Assembly: GCF_024448135.1 (NCBI RefSeq)
Contig: NZ_JAMRYX010000194.1
Span: 1 to 40,371, forward strand
Length of the DNA stretch: 40,371 nt
DNA from: Methylocystis suflitae
GTDB taxonomy: Bacteria > Pseudomonadota > Alphaproteobacteria > Rhizobiales > Beijerinckiaceae
Reading direction: 5' to 3'
The position numbers and the translations under genes were made by a program. Shown one piece after another: positions 23,638 to 33,612 of this stretch (positions within the stretch are counted from its first letter, which is position 1; the number at the start of each line of letters is the position of its first letter). The notes under the pieces were generated by a model. It did no database searches and was not told the DNA's origin. It saw only the letters and a list, made by a program, of their open reading frames with translations.

Positions 23638-26600
23638 TCAAGCGCCGTGGGCTTTTAGCGGCGTGATGCGCTGGGGCGCGGGCGTCGCCGGCTTTTTGCG
23701 CCTGAGCCTGCTCATCAGCAGATAGATCACCGGCGTCGTGTAGAGCGTCAGCGCCTGGCTGAGCAGCAATCCGCCGACGATGGTGATGCCCAGCGGACGC
23801 CGGAGTTCGGCGCCGATCCCGGTCGCGAAGGCGAGCGGCAGCGCGCCGAAGGTCGCCGCAAGCGTCGTCATCAGAATGGGGCGGAATCGTTCGCGCGCCG
23901 CCGCGAGCGCCGCGTCATGCACGGACATGCCTTCGCGCTCCGCCTGCAAGGCGAAGTCGACGAGCATGATGCCGTTCTTCTTGACGATGCCGATCAGCAG
24001 CAAGATGCCGATGAAGGCGATGATGGTGAACTCGACGCCGAACAGTTCGAGCGACAAAAGCGCGCCGAGCCCCGCGGATGGCAGCGTCGAGATGATCGTG
24101 ATCGGATGGACGAGGCTTTCGTAAAGAATGCCGAGAATGATGTAGACCGAGAGCAGAGCGGCGATGATCAGCCCCGCCATTCCGGCCGCCACCTTACGGA
24201 AATCCGCGACGTCGCCAGCGAATTCGGCGCGCAGACCGCCCGGCGGATTGAGTTCGGCGATCGCCTTTTCGATCGCCGCGACGGTCGCGTCGAGACTGTA
24301 GCCGGGCGCGACATTGTAGGAAATCGTCGTCGCCGGCACCACGCCCTGATGATGGACGACAAGCGGCGTCGCGCCGCGTTCGATATGCGCGAGCGCGGTA
24401 AGCGGAATCTGTTCGCCGGTCATCGAGCTGACGTAGATTCCAGCGAGGTCGCGAATGTCCCGCTGACGTTCCGCCGGCGTCTCATAGACGACGCGGTACT
24501 GGTTGCGCTGAGTGTAGATGATCGCGTCCTGCCGCTGGCCGAAAGCGCTGTTCAAGGCCGCGTCGATTGCGGCGATCTGGACGTTCATGCGGGCGGCGGC
24601 GTTGCGATCGATGACGACATTGGCGCGAAGGCCGCCGCGCTCCTGGTCGGACGTCACGTCGATGAGTTCCGGCGCCTTCCTTAGGCGCTCGAGCACCTTG
24701 TCGCGCCACGTCTCGAGAATCTCGATGGATGGGCTCGACAGGGTGAACTGATATTGCGCCTTGCTCAGCCGGCCGCCCGATCGCAAATCCTGAGAGGGCA
24801 CCATAAACACGCTAAGACCGGGAATTTTCGCGAATTGGCCGCGAAGGCGCGCGATCACTTCCTTGCTCGATGCGCGCCGCTCGTCCGCCGGCTTCAAGGC
24901 GACGAATAGCCGGCCTTGGTTCATCGAGGCGGTCAGGTTGCTGGCGCCGATGAAGGAGCCGACATTGACGACGTCGGGATCGGCGAGCAGCGTCTCGGAT
25001 GCGAGCCGCTGCAAGCGCGCCATCTCCGCGAACGAAACGTCGCCAGAGGCCTCGGTGGTTCCATTAATCAGGCCGATATCGTCCTGCGGCAGGGTGCCCT
25101 TTGGGATCGTCTCATAAAGACGGACCGTCCAAGCGATCGAGACGACCACGACAATGAGCGTGGCCCACGGATGATCGATCACCAACCGCAGGCTGCGCGC
25201 GTAGGAATCGACGACCCTGTCGAGCGCGCCTTCGACGATGCGATCGAAGCGCGATGGCGGCTTCTCGCGACGCACAGGCAAGCGCGCGCAAATCATTGGC
25301 GTCACTGTAAGGGAGATGACCGTTGAAATCGCAATGGCGAAGGTCAGCGTCCAGGAAAATTCGCGCAGCAGCAGGCCCATCACGCCTTCCATGAAAAGAA
25401 GCGGAATGAAAACGGCTACCAGCGACAGGCTGATCGAAACAACGGTGAAGCCGATCTGCTGCGCGCCCACCAGCGCCGCTTCCATGCGGCCCATGCCGCG
25501 CTCGGCGTTGCTCTGGATGTTTTCGATCATGACGATCGCGTCATCGACGACGAAGCCGACCGAAATCGTCAACGCCATCAGCGACAGATTGTCGATCGAG
25601 AAGCCGGCGGCCCACATCGCAGCGCAGGTGCCGATCAGAGAGAGCGGCACGGTGATGCCGGCCGCTATGACCGGAGTCGAACGGCGCAGAAAGACATAGA
25701 CGACGATCATCACCAGAATGATGGAGATCGCCAGCGTGCGCTGAATGTCGTGAATACTGGCGCGAATCGTTTGCGTGCGATCGGCGAGCACATCGATCTT
25801 GACGCCGCTTGGAATCCATTCTCGAAGCTGCGGCAGCAGCGCCTTAATGTGATCGACCGTTTCGATCACATTGGCGTTGGGCTGTTTGGTGACGATAAGC
25901 AGCACGGCGGGCTTGCCGTTGAACCACCCGGCCGCGTTGCGGTTTTTTACCCCGAGTTCGACCGTGGCGACGTCGCCGAGCTTGACGATGGCCCCATTGC
26001 GCGATGCGATGACGATGTTGCGATAATCAGCGGGCGTCGATAGCTGATCGGTCGTCGCAAGCGTGATCTCGCGCGAAACGCCGCCAAGCGCGCCGACGGC
26101 GGAATGGGCGTTGGCGGCGTTGAGCGCATTGGCGACGGCGTCGACGCCGAGCCCCATGGCGGCGAGCCGCGCGCTGTCGACCTGGACTCGGATCGCCGGC
26201 TGCTCGGCGCCGGCGAGGCGCGCCTCCGCGACGCCAGGAACCTGCGAAATGCGCTGCGCGATCACCGAATCGGCCGCGTCGAAGATGGCGCTCGTCGGCA
26301 AGGTGTCGGAGGTCATCGCCAGCACGAGCACGGGCATGCTGGATTGGCTCGCCTTTCGATAAGTCGGCAACGTCGGCAGATCGGACGGCAGGTCGGTGAG
26401 CGCGGCGTTAAGCGCCGCCTGTACGTCGCGCGCTGCGCCATCGAGCGACCGCGAGATGTCGAATTGGGCGATGATCTGCGTCGAACCGAGCGAATTCGAC
26501 GATGTCAGCTCGTTCAGTCCGGCGATCGTGGCGAGGCGCCGTTCAAGCGGCGCCGCGACGGACGCCGCCATTGTTTGGGGATCGGCGCCGGGCCGTGATG

Positions 26601-26745
26601 CGGAAATGCCGATGATCGGAAAATCGACGGCGGGCAGGCTCGCGACCGGCAAGAAAAAATAGGCGACGGCGCCAAGGAGAAACAGCGCGCCCGCAAGCAG
26701 CGTCGTCGCGACCGGCCGCTTGATGAAGGGCGCGGAGACGTTCAC
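23638..26745 (-). CDS. mdtC: RND multidrug efflux permease, MdtC/MuxC-like
   Basis: This is an inner-membrane proton-driven pump subunit of the HAE1 RND family, 1035 residues, typical length. The N-terminus is MNVSAPFIKRPVATTLLAGAL. The proton-relay Asp pair is in FVVDDAIVMIENI (near residue 400), and two large periplasmic loops and 12 membrane segments can be traced. The C-terminal half holds GILLLIGIVKKNGIMLVDFAL and RFRPILMTTLAATFGALPLA. It overlaps the stop of the preceding permease gene by four bases. Having two different RND permeases in one operon is the MdtABC/MuxABC arrangement, where a mixed trimer is formed. Substrates cannot be inferred. Confidence 0.88.
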   Translation of the reverse strand: MNVSAPFIKRPVATTLLAGALFLLGAVAYFFLPVASLPAVDFPIIGISASRPGADPQTMAASVAAPLERRLATIAGLNELTSSNSLGSTQIIAQFDISRSLDGAARDVQAALNAALTDLPSDLPTLPTYRKASQSSMPVLVLAMTSDTLPTSAIFDAADSVIAQRISQVPGVAEARLAGAEQPAIRVQVDSARLAAMGLGVDAVANALNAANAHSAVGALGGVSREITLATTDQLSTPADYRNIVIASRNGAIVKLGDVATVELGVKNRNAAGWFNGKPAVLLIVTKQPNANVIETVDHIKALLPQLREWIPSGVKIDVLADRTQTIRASIHDIQRTLAISIILVMIVVYVFLRRSTPVIAAGITVPLSLIGTCAAMWAAGFSIDNLSLMALTISVGFVVDDAIVMIENIQSNAERGMGRMEAALVGAQQIGFTVVSISLSLVAVFIPLLFMEGVMGLLLREFSWTLTFAIAISTVISLTVTPMICARLPVRREKPPSRFDRIVEGALDRVVDSYARSLRLVIDHPWATLIVVVVSIAWTVRLYETIPKGTLPQDDIGLINGTTEASGDVSFAEMARLQRLASETLLADPDVVNVGSFIGASNLTASMNQGRLFVALKPADERRASSKEVIARLRGQFAKIPGLSVFMVPSQDLRSGGRLSKAQYQFTLSSPSIEILETWRDKVLERLRKAPELIDVTSDQERGGLRANVVIDRNAAARMNVQIAAIDAALNSAFGQRQDAIIYTQRNQYRVVYETPAERQRDIRDLAGIYVSSMTGEQIPLTALAHIERGATPLVVHHQGVVPATTISYNVAPGYSLDATVAAIEKAIAELNPPGGLRAEFAGDVADFRKVAAGMAGLIIAALLSVYIILGILYESLVHPITIISTLPSAGLGALLSLELFGVEFTIIAFIGILLLIGIVKKNGIMLVDFALQAEREGMSVHDAALAAARERFRPILMTTLAATFGALPLAFATGIGAELRRPLGITIVGGLLLSQALTLYTTPVIYLLMSRLRRKKPATPAPQRITPLKAHGA

Positions 26746-29700
26746 TCGGCGGCCTCGCGGGTTGGCGGCTTCGGCAGTTCGCCGAACGGTTTAAACTCCT
26801 CGGCGGCAGGCGGCTCGGCAGGCGGCGAGAGCCGGACGCGCAGTCGCTCCACGGCAAGATAGATGACTGGCGTCGTGTAAAGCGTCAGCGCCTGCGAAAG
26901 CAGCAGGCCGCCGATGATCGCGACGCCCAGCGGAATGCGCAATTCGCTGCCCGGCCCATGCGAGAGCGCGAGCGGCAGCGCGCCGAAGAGCGCGGCAAGC
27001 GTCGTCATCATGATGGGACGGAAGCGCAGATGGCAGGCGCGCACGATCGCGTCACGCGCCGAGAGTCCTTCATCGCGCTCGGCGTCCAGCGCGAAGTCGA
27101 TCATCATGATCGCGTTCTTCTTGACGATGCCCATCAGCAGAACGACGCCGATCAGCGCGACAATGGACATTTCGATGTGTAAGGCGAGCAGCGCGAGCAG
27201 CGCGCCAACGCCCGCCGACGGCAGAGTCGTCAGGACGGTGAAGGGATGGGCGAAGCTTTCGTAAAGAACGCCGAGCACGATATAGATCGACACGATCGCC
27301 GCGAGAATGAGCCAGGGTTGGCTCGCCAGCGACTTGTTGAATTCGGCGGCGTCGGCGCTGAACACGCCGACGATTGACGACGGCATGCCGACCGCGGCTT
27401 CCGCGTTGGCGATCATTTTCACCGCGTCGCCAAGCGAATAGCCCTCGGCAAGATCGAAACTGATTGTCGAGGCTGGAAACTGATCCTGATGCGCGACGGA
27501 AAGCGGCGCGGAGAGATTTTCCAGGCGCGCAAAAGTCCCAAGCGGCGTCTGCGGTCCGCCGCCAATCGGCGCGACATAAAGCTTCTCCAAAGCCGAAGGG
27601 TCGCGCAGATATTGAGGCGCAGCTTCTAGAATGACGCGATATTGATTCGACTGCGTGTAAATCATCGAAATCTGCCGCTGCCCAAAGGCGTCGTTCAGCG
27701 CGTCGTCGACATTTTGCGCCGTAATGCCGAGCCGCCCCATTTTGTCACGGTCGATTCGCATGAGCGTGCGCAAACCGCCCTCCTGCGTTTCGGCCGCGAC
27801 GTTACGCAAGCCTGGGGTCATGCGCAGTCGATCGAGCAATCGGTTGGACCATGTCAGCAATTCGCCGCCGTCGGCGGAGGTCAGCGTATATTGAAACTGG
27901 GACCGGCTTGGCCGCGTCGTAATCTGGATGTCTTGAACCGGCTGGACATAAAGCGTGACGCCCGGCGTTTGTTCGGCAGCCGCCTTCAGACGGTCGGCGA
28001 TCTTTTCGGCGCTCTCCCGGCGCTCGCTGTGCGGGCGCAGCATCACGGTGAGCCGCGCGACATTGGTCGTCGCATTGAGGGGGCCGACGCCCAGCACCGA
28101 TGTCACGCCGCTCACGTCCGGGTCGCGGCGAAACTCTTCGGCGATCTTCGCCTGCAGCGCCGCCATCTTGTCGAAGGACGCGTCCGACGAAGCTTCCATA
28201 ACCGCTGACAGCACGCCGGTGTCCTGCCGCGGCAGGAAGCCCTTTGGAATGACGGCGTAGAGCGCGACGGTGAGCGCTAGAGTCGCGACGGTGAGCGCAA
28301 GCATGAATCGCTCGCGCTTGAGCGCCCAATCGAGCGATACATGGTAAGCGCGATCAAGCGCCAGCGAAAGCGTCTCCCATCGCGATTGTCCCCGCGGCGG
28401 CGCCATCCGCAGCAGCGCCGCACAAAGCATTGGCGTCAGCGTTAGCGAGATCGCCGCCGACACGACGACGGCCATTGTCAACGTCAGCGCGAATTCGCGG
28501 AACATCCGCCCGACGATGCCGGTCATGAACAGCAGCGGTATAAAGACGGCGATAAGCGAGACGGTGAGCGAGACGACCGTGAATCCGATTTGGCGCGCGC
28601 CGTCGAGCGCGGCCAGACGCGGCGCTTTGCCTTCCTCGATATTGCGCACGATGTTCTCGATCATCACGATCGCGTCGTCGACGATGAAGCCCGTGCCGAT
28701 GGTCAGCGCCATCAGCGACAGATTGTCGAGCGAGAAGCCCGCGGCCCACATGATCGCGAATGTGGCGATGATCGAGAGCGGCAGACTGACGCCGGCGATG
28801 AGCGTCGCCCGCCAACTGCGCAGGAACATCAACACGACGAGCACGACGAGCGCCGAGGCGATGACAAGCGTCAGCTGCACCTCGAAAATCGAGGCGCGGA
28901 TCGTTACGGTGCGGTCGTTGACGATCTCCAAAGACATGCCGGCGGGAAGCGCCCGCTGAATCTGCGGCAGTTCGCTCTTGACCAGCTCGACCGTGTTGAT
29001 GATGTTGGCGCCGGGCTGGCGCAATACGTCGAGAACGACGGTCTGCTCGCCATTGTGCCAGCCGCCGACGCGCGTGTTCTCCAGTCCGTCGATGACCTGA
29101 GCAACGTCGCGAAGCATCACCGGCGCGCCGTTGCGCCAGGCGACGATGATGTCGTTGTACTGACTCGCGCGCAGAATTTGGTCGTTGGCGTCCAGCGTGT
29201 AGGACTGTCGGCTGCCGTCAAGCGAGCCCTTGGCGCCGGCGATGTTTGCCGCGGCGATGGCGAGGCGCAAATCCTCCATGCCGATGCGATTGGCCGCCAG
29301 GCGCGCAAGATCGGCCTGAATGCGCACGGCCGGCCGGACGCCGCCCTGCACCGACACGCGGCCGACCCCAGAGACCTGCGAGACCTGCGGCGCGATCAGC
29401 GTATCGGCGCGATCGCTCAAATCGCGCAGGGTGGCGGTCTTTGAACGCAGCGTCAGCGTCAGGATTGGCGTGTCGGCGGGATTAACCTTGGCGTAAACGG
29501 GCGGATAGGGGAGATTGCGCGGCAGCGTCGAGGCGGCGGCGTTGATCGCCGCCTGAACGTCTTGCGCGGCCGCGTCGATGTTGCGGTCGAGATCGAATTG
29601 CAGCGTGATCTGCGAAAGCCCGAAAGAGCTCTGCGACGACATGCTGGTCAGCGACGGGATTTGGCCGAACTGTCGTTCGAGCGACGCCGTCACCAGCGAA

Positions 29701-29879
29701 GCGATCGTATCGGGATTGCCGCCGGGGAGCTGCGTTGTCACCTGAATGGTCGGAAAATCGACCTGCGGAAGCGGCGAGACGGGAAGTCGCAAATACCCCA
29801 TGATGCCAAACAGCAGCACGGCGAACGCCAAGAGCGACGTCGCCACCGGCCGGTGGATGAAGGGCGCAGATACGTTCAT
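26742..29879 (-). CDS. mdtB: RND multidrug efflux permease, MdtB/MuxB-like
   Basis: This is the second RND pump subunit of the operon, 1045 residues. It starts MNVSAPFIHRPVATSLLAFAVLLFGIMGYLRLPVSPLP. It has the Asp-Asp proton relay in FIVDDAIVMIENIVRN, and GVVLLMGIVKKNAIMMIDFAL and RFRPIMMTTLAALFGALPLALS in the second half. Its C-terminus ends in a proline/glutamate-rich tail. It is clearly homologous to the following MdtC-like protein but diverged, as in other two-permease systems. The start overlaps the adaptor stop (ATGA) and the stop overlaps the mdtC start. Confidence 0.88.
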   Translation of the reverse strand: MNVSAPFIHRPVATSLLAFAVLLFGIMGYLRLPVSPLPQVDFPTIQVTTQLPGGNPDTIASLVTASLERQFGQIPSLTSMSSQSSFGLSQITLQFDLDRNIDAAAQDVQAAINAAASTLPRNLPYPPVYAKVNPADTPILTLTLRSKTATLRDLSDRADTLIAPQVSQVSGVGRVSVQGGVRPAVRIQADLARLAANRIGMEDLRLAIAAANIAGAKGSLDGSRQSYTLDANDQILRASQYNDIIVAWRNGAPVMLRDVAQVIDGLENTRVGGWHNGEQTVVLDVLRQPGANIINTVELVKSELPQIQRALPAGMSLEIVNDRTVTIRASIFEVQLTLVIASALVVLVVLMFLRSWRATLIAGVSLPLSIIATFAIMWAAGFSLDNLSLMALTIGTGFIVDDAIVMIENIVRNIEEGKAPRLAALDGARQIGFTVVSLTVSLIAVFIPLLFMTGIVGRMFREFALTLTMAVVVSAAISLTLTPMLCAALLRMAPPRGQSRWETLSLALDRAYHVSLDWALKRERFMLALTVATLALTVALYAVIPKGFLPRQDTGVLSAVMEASSDASFDKMAALQAKIAEEFRRDPDVSGVTSVLGVGPLNATTNVARLTVMLRPHSERRESAEKIADRLKAAAEQTPGVTLYVQPVQDIQITTRPSRSQFQYTLTSADGGELLTWSNRLLDRLRMTPGLRNVAAETQEGGLRTLMRIDRDKMGRLGITAQNVDDALNDAFGQRQISMIYTQSNQYRVILEAAPQYLRDPSALEKLYVAPIGGGPQTPLGTFARLENLSAPLSVAHQDQFPASTISFDLAEGYSLGDAVKMIANAEAAVGMPSSIVGVFSADAAEFNKSLASQPWLILAAIVSIYIVLGVLYESFAHPFTVLTTLPSAGVGALLALLALHIEMSIVALIGVVLLMGIVKKNAIMMIDFALDAERDEGLSARDAIVRACHLRFRPIMMTTLAALFGALPLALSHGPGSELRIPLGVAIIGGLLLSQALTLYTTPVIYLAVERLRVRLSPPAEPPAAEEFKPFGELPKPPTREAAE

Positions 29880-31141
29880 CTTTGCGTTCGATTGCCTCGC
29901 GCGCGTCGGGTGGGCGCTTCGCGCGCCGCGTTCGAGCGCTGGTCTTCGCCACTGGCGCCGACATCTTCGGCGCTTGCGGCCGTAGGCGCATTCATGATCT
30001 GAATTTTTGCGCCGTCCGTCAGCCGGGAGAAGCCGCTTGTGATGACCACCTCGCCGGGCTGAAGCCCCGAAGCGATGACGGCCATTTTCTCGTCCTGTCG
30101 ACCCGTCGTCACCTCGCGCATTGTCGCGATATCGTTGGGGCCCGCCACATAGACGAAAGCCCCGTTCGGCCCACGCTGCACTGCTGGACTGGGGGTCACG
30201 ATAACATTCTTCAGCGTGTCGAGCATCAGACGCACATTGACGAATTGGCCGGGCCAGAGCGACAGCGTTTGATTCGCAAATGTCGCTTTGATCCGCACCG
30301 TTCCCGTCTGCTGGTCGATCTGGTTATCGATGACGCTTAGCTCGCCGATTTCGATCGGCGTCACATTGTCAGGACCGAGCGCCGAGACCTTGGCCCTTCC
30401 CTGAGCCTGCGCCTTCTGCACCGCCGGCAACGCCTGCTGAGGCAGGGTGAATACGACATAGATCGGCTTGAGTTGCGTGATGACGACAATGCCGGTCTGG
30501 TCCGAGGCATGCAGAATATTGCCGACGTCGACGAGGCGGATGCCGACCCGACCGTCGAGCGGCGAGCGTATCGTTGCGTAATCGAGCGTCGTTTTGGCGT
30601 TGTCGATCGCCGCCTTGTCGGCGCGCACCAGCGCCTCGAGCTGCGCGACGGTCGCCTTCTGGGTGGCGTGCTGCTGCTTCGAGGCGTAGGCGCCGACGAG
30701 GAGTCTTTCGTAGCGCGCGAGATCGACGCGAGCGTTAGCGAGATTGGCCTCGTCTTGCGCCTTCTTGGCCACCGCCTGATCATATTGCGCCTGATAGAGC
30801 GCCGGATCGATTTCGGCCAATATGTCGCCTTTGCGGACGTCCTGTCCCTCCGTGAAGGCGAGGCGCATCAGCCTCCCGTCCACCTGCGTGCGGATCGTCA
30901 CCGTGTTGAGCGCCTGCACGGTGCCGACGGCGTCAATGGTCACGGGCACGTCGTCGAGACGCGCCGTCGCTGCGGTGACGGTGACGATTCCCTCGCGCCC
31001 GCCGCCCGAACGGCCCGCAACGGGGCCCTGGTTCTTGGCCGCGAACCCCGGCAGCCTGCCAGTCTGATACGCCCACGCAAGGGCGCCGACGATCGCGAGC
31101 GCGCCGACCGCAAGTAGCGCCCTTCGGCTGAGGCGGTTCAT
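29876..31141 (-). CDS. mdtA: RND efflux periplasmic adaptor (membrane fusion protein), MdtA-like
   Basis: This periplasmic adaptor links the RND pump to the outer-membrane channel. It is 421 residues from the ATG at 31141, which overlaps the upstream stop as ATGA and has AGAGGA eight bases before it. A second ATG six bases upstream is less well placed. An N-terminal membrane anchor (RRALLAVGALAIVGALAWAY) is followed by the lipoyl/hairpin core: TIRTQVDGRLMRLAFTEGQDVRKGDILAEID, a coiled-coil with RYERLLVGAYASKQQ, then IRSPLDGRVGIRLVDVGNIL. The C-terminal tail (residues ~385-421) is rich in Ala, Arg and Thr and probably disordered. Confidence 0.9.
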   Translation of the reverse strand: MNRLSRRALLAVGALAIVGALAWAYQTGRLPGFAAKNQGPVAGRSGGGREGIVTVTAATARLDDVPVTIDAVGTVQALNTVTIRTQVDGRLMRLAFTEGQDVRKGDILAEIDPALYQAQYDQAVAKKAQDEANLANARVDLARYERLLVGAYASKQQHATQKATVAQLEALVRADKAAIDNAKTTLDYATIRSPLDGRVGIRLVDVGNILHASDQTGIVVITQLKPIYVVFTLPQQALPAVQKAQAQGRAKVSALGPDNVTPIEIGELSVIDNQIDQQTGTVRIKATFANQTLSLWPGQFVNVRLMLDTLKNVIVTPSPAVQRGPNGAFVYVAGPNDIATMREVTTGRQDEKMAVIASGLQPGEVVITSGFSRLTDGAKIQIMNAPTAASAEDVGASGEDQRSNAAREAPTRRARGNRTQR

Positions 31142-32682
31142 GGCCATGGTCCTCTGTCGGCCTCATAGGCGGCGTTGGAGCGGGCGATCTCGATTTCGCG
31201 AGTCGTCGGCGACCAGCCGCCGCCGAGCGCCTGATACAGGCTCGTCGCCGCCTGGAAGTGGGAAAGACGCGCGACCGCAAGCTGGTCCTGCGTTTGGAAA
31301 TACGTCGTCTGCGTCTGCGCCAGCTGCACGATGTCGATTGTCCCTTCCCGCAGACGCATCTCTGTGGCGTCCAAGGCGCGCCGAGCCGCTGAGACGGCGA
31401 CGCCTAGGAGCTTCATCTGGCGGTCCGTTTCGCGTATTGCAATCAGCGCGTTCTCAGTATCGGACAGAGCAGTTAGAATCTGCTTGCGATAAAGCGCCGC
31501 TAATTCAGAATATCGGCCCTTCTGCAGGTCATACTGGCCCTGCAGGTTCCAGCCATCGAATACGGGCTGCGTGAGCGTGCCGGCGATCTGCCAGGCGATC
31601 GCGTCCGGCCTCATAATGAGCGTCGTGAGCAGCGAACTTTGGAATCCATAAAGCCCGGTCAGGGTCAGGGACGGGAAAAAGGCCGCCCGCGCCTGCAACA
31701 CCGAGAATTCCTGCGATGCGAGGCGCGCTTCCGCTTCCGCCACGTCCGGGCGGCGCAGCAGCACTTCCGAGGGCAGTCCTGGCGCAATCTGCGGAAACTT
31801 GAGCTTTGCGAGAGAACCGCCCTTGAAGGTCATGCTTTCCGGCGTCTGTCCTAGCAGCACCGCAAGCGTGTTGCGCGTCTGGCGCAAAGTCTGTTCGAGC
31901 GGCGGAATCGACGCGCGCTGTTGAGCAACGATCGTTTCCTGCTGCGAGGTGTCGAGCACGGTCGCCGTCCCAGCCTCAAGCCGCGCGTTGATGGCGTCCA
32001 AGACCCCCTGTGCGATCGCGACGTTCTGATGGGCGATGCGCAGACGGTCCTGCGCCGTGAGCACCTGGAAATAGGAGTTTAAGACAGCGGCGACGGTCGA
32101 GATTTCGACGACGTCGCGATCGAAGCGCGAGACGTTGGCGAGGATGCGCGCGGCTTTTGAGGCGCTGTCATTCTTGCCCCAAAAATCCACCTCATAGCTC
32201 GCCGTAAGCGCAAGCTGGAAGAAGCCGAAGGTGCGCGCGTCGAAGGCGGGCTGCGATCCGGTGTTCGACGTCGAAGGATTAAAGCCGGTGCTTGATGAGC
32301 CGACGTTGATCGTTGTGCCGGGAACGCGCGTCGACCGCGCGATGTCGGTCATATTAACTGTTGGAAACAGCGCAGCGCTCGAAACCCGCGCCTGGGCGTC
32401 GGCCTGGGTGATGCGGGCGATCGCGGCCGCCAGATCCTGGTTGTCGTCGAGCGCGCGCTCTACGAGTTCGGTCAGTTCCTTCGAACCGAATTTGGCGGCG
32501 AAATCCCGCCCGCCGGAGATCGGCGGCTGCGGCTGCGGCTTCGCTTCTCGAAACCGCGCCGGCGGCGGGGCGGAGAGATCTGGCTTGTCCCACTCGAGAT
32601 CGCAGCCGGCGAGCGCCGCCGCGAGCGTCGCGGCGGCCGCCAGCGCTGGTCGAAAAGAGCGAGACAGAGCGGGCGCGGTCAA
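31138..32682 (-). CDS. Outer-membrane efflux lipoprotein, NodT/OprM family
   Basis: This is the TolC-like outer-membrane channel of the tripartite pump, 514 residues. A lipoprotein signal peptide ends in the lipobox LAGC (Cys27), followed by DLEWDKPDLSAPPPARF. The two OEP repeats are visible: ELVERALDDNQDLAAAIARITQADAQ in the first half, and RRPDVAEAEARLASQEFSVLQARAAFFPSLTLTG with QPVFDGWNL in the second. It is the first gene of the operon, so the order is channel-adaptor-permease-permease with every junction overlapping. No regulator gene is adjacent, and the 270-base upstream gap shows only hairpins. Confidence 0.9.
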   Translation of the reverse strand: MTAPALSRSFRPALAAAATLAAALAGCDLEWDKPDLSAPPPARFREAKPQPQPPISGGRDFAAKFGSKELTELVERALDDNQDLAAAIARITQADAQARVSSAALFPTVNMTDIARSTRVPGTTINVGSSSTGFNPSTSNTGSQPAFDARTFGFFQLALTASYEVDFWGKNDSASKAARILANVSRFDRDVVEISTVAAVLNSYFQVLTAQDRLRIAHQNVAIAQGVLDAINARLEAGTATVLDTSQQETIVAQQRASIPPLEQTLRQTRNTLAVLLGQTPESMTFKGGSLAKLKFPQIAPGLPSEVLLRRPDVAEAEARLASQEFSVLQARAAFFPSLTLTGLYGFQSSLLTTLIMRPDAIAWQIAGTLTQPVFDGWNLQGQYDLQKGRYSELAALYRKQILTALSDTENALIAIRETDRQMKLLGVAVSAARRALDATEMRLREGTIDIVQLAQTQTTYFQTQDQLAVARLSHFQAATSLYQALGGGWSPTTREIEIARSNAAYEADRGPWP

Positions 32683-32908
32683 GTAGCAGACGCCTCCAGA
32701 GGATCCGCGGGAACGGCCGCGAGCGTCCCCTTCCTTAAGCGCCGGCGAAGGCGCCGGGAAGGTCCGTCGCTCGTCTATGCACCGCGCAAACTCGCTGTCG
32801 CTGGCCTGACGAGCGACGAGTTGCGGGCCTCTAAGCGGCGGCGGGGAGGCGCGCGCTGGCCGTCAACGCGCGAAAAGCTGTGAGTTCTAAGCTCGCGCGG
32901 CGCGCCGC

Positions 32909-32940
32909 GACGGTCAAGTTACCTATCGGTAAGGACCGTC
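32909..32940 (-). other. Stem-loop downstream of the DUF2147 gene
   Basis: Nested arms GACGGTC/GACCGTC and TTACC/GGTAA enclose a TATC loop, with a two-base bulge, 12 bases after the DUF2147 stop on the minus strand. No T-run follows, so it is not a classic intrinsic terminator. The inner TTACC-N4-GGTAA could alternatively be an operator for the efflux operon starting at 32682. Confidence 0.5.
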
Positions 32941-32952
32941 GCTATCGCGCCG

Positions 32953-33540
32953 CTATTCCGTTTGGGCGGGAGGGGCGGTCGTCTTGCCCTTTCCCGGCTT
33001 TGTCGCCTTGGCCGCGGGCTTCGCCGGTTCCTTGGCCGCCGGTTCCTTGGCCGCGGGTTCGTGGGCCGAGGGTTTCGCCGCTGGCTCCTTCGCGTCCGGC
33101 GCGGGCGCGGCCGTTTTGGCGGCAGGATCGTGTCCAGCAGGCTTTGCGTCGGCCGCCGGCTTGGTCGGTCCGGAAACTTTCGTCCAGGTCTCGCTTTGGC
33201 AGAGGAAGGCGACGAGGCAGCCGGTCATCGTCAGCGATGTCGGCGAATCCAGCGCGATCTTGCCGATGTAGGTCTTGCCGCTCTCGGGATCATTGATCTC
33301 GCCCTCCCAGTGGTTGGGCGTTGTTTTGGCGGCGTTGCGCAAGACCTGCGGGGCCGGCGAGCCATCCGGCATCGCCTCGATCCCCTTGGCGCAAAGCTTG
33401 CCCGAGCAGTCGTAGAATTCCAGCTTGTCGTTCGGATGTCCTTCGCGAACCCAGACGCCGTAAACGGCGTCGACGGCATACGCCGCCGTGGGCGCGCAGA
33501 GGGCGGTCGCCATCGCGATGCGTAGAAGTGCTTTTCTCAT
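32953..33540 (-). CDS. DUF2147 family exported protein with Lys/Pro/Ala-rich tail
   Basis: This is a 195-residue protein with a signal peptide (MRKALLRIAMATALCAPTAAYA, probably cut before VDAVYG). The DUF2147 domain follows: YGVWVREGHPNDKLEFYDC, LCAKGIEAMP, GKTYIGKIALDS and LTMTGCLVAFLCQSETWTKV, with four cysteines that could form disulfides. From about residue 127 the rest is low-complexity, with repeated EPAAK and KPA units. This suggests an extended, positively charged region in the periplasm or contacting the cell wall. The function of DUF2147 is unknown, although it may be a lipocalin-like binding domain. It is flanked by efflux and hopanoid transport genes on the same strand but is probably not cotranscribed with the efflux operon. 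Confidence 0.85.
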   Translation of the reverse strand: MRKALLRIAMATALCAPTAAYAVDAVYGVWVREGHPNDKLEFYDCSGKLCAKGIEAMPDGSPAPQVLRNAAKTTPNHWEGEINDPESGKTYIGKIALDSPTSLTMTGCLVAFLCQSETWTKVSGPTKPAADAKPAGHDPAAKTAAPAPDAKEPAAKPSAHEPAAKEPAAKEPAKPAAKATKPGKGKTTAPPAQTE

Positions 33541-33612
33541 GACGCCGGACCTCTGTTCGGTTGCGATGAATATGATTCGCTCAAAGTAGCGAACGGCGGA
33601 ACGCCGACTCCG

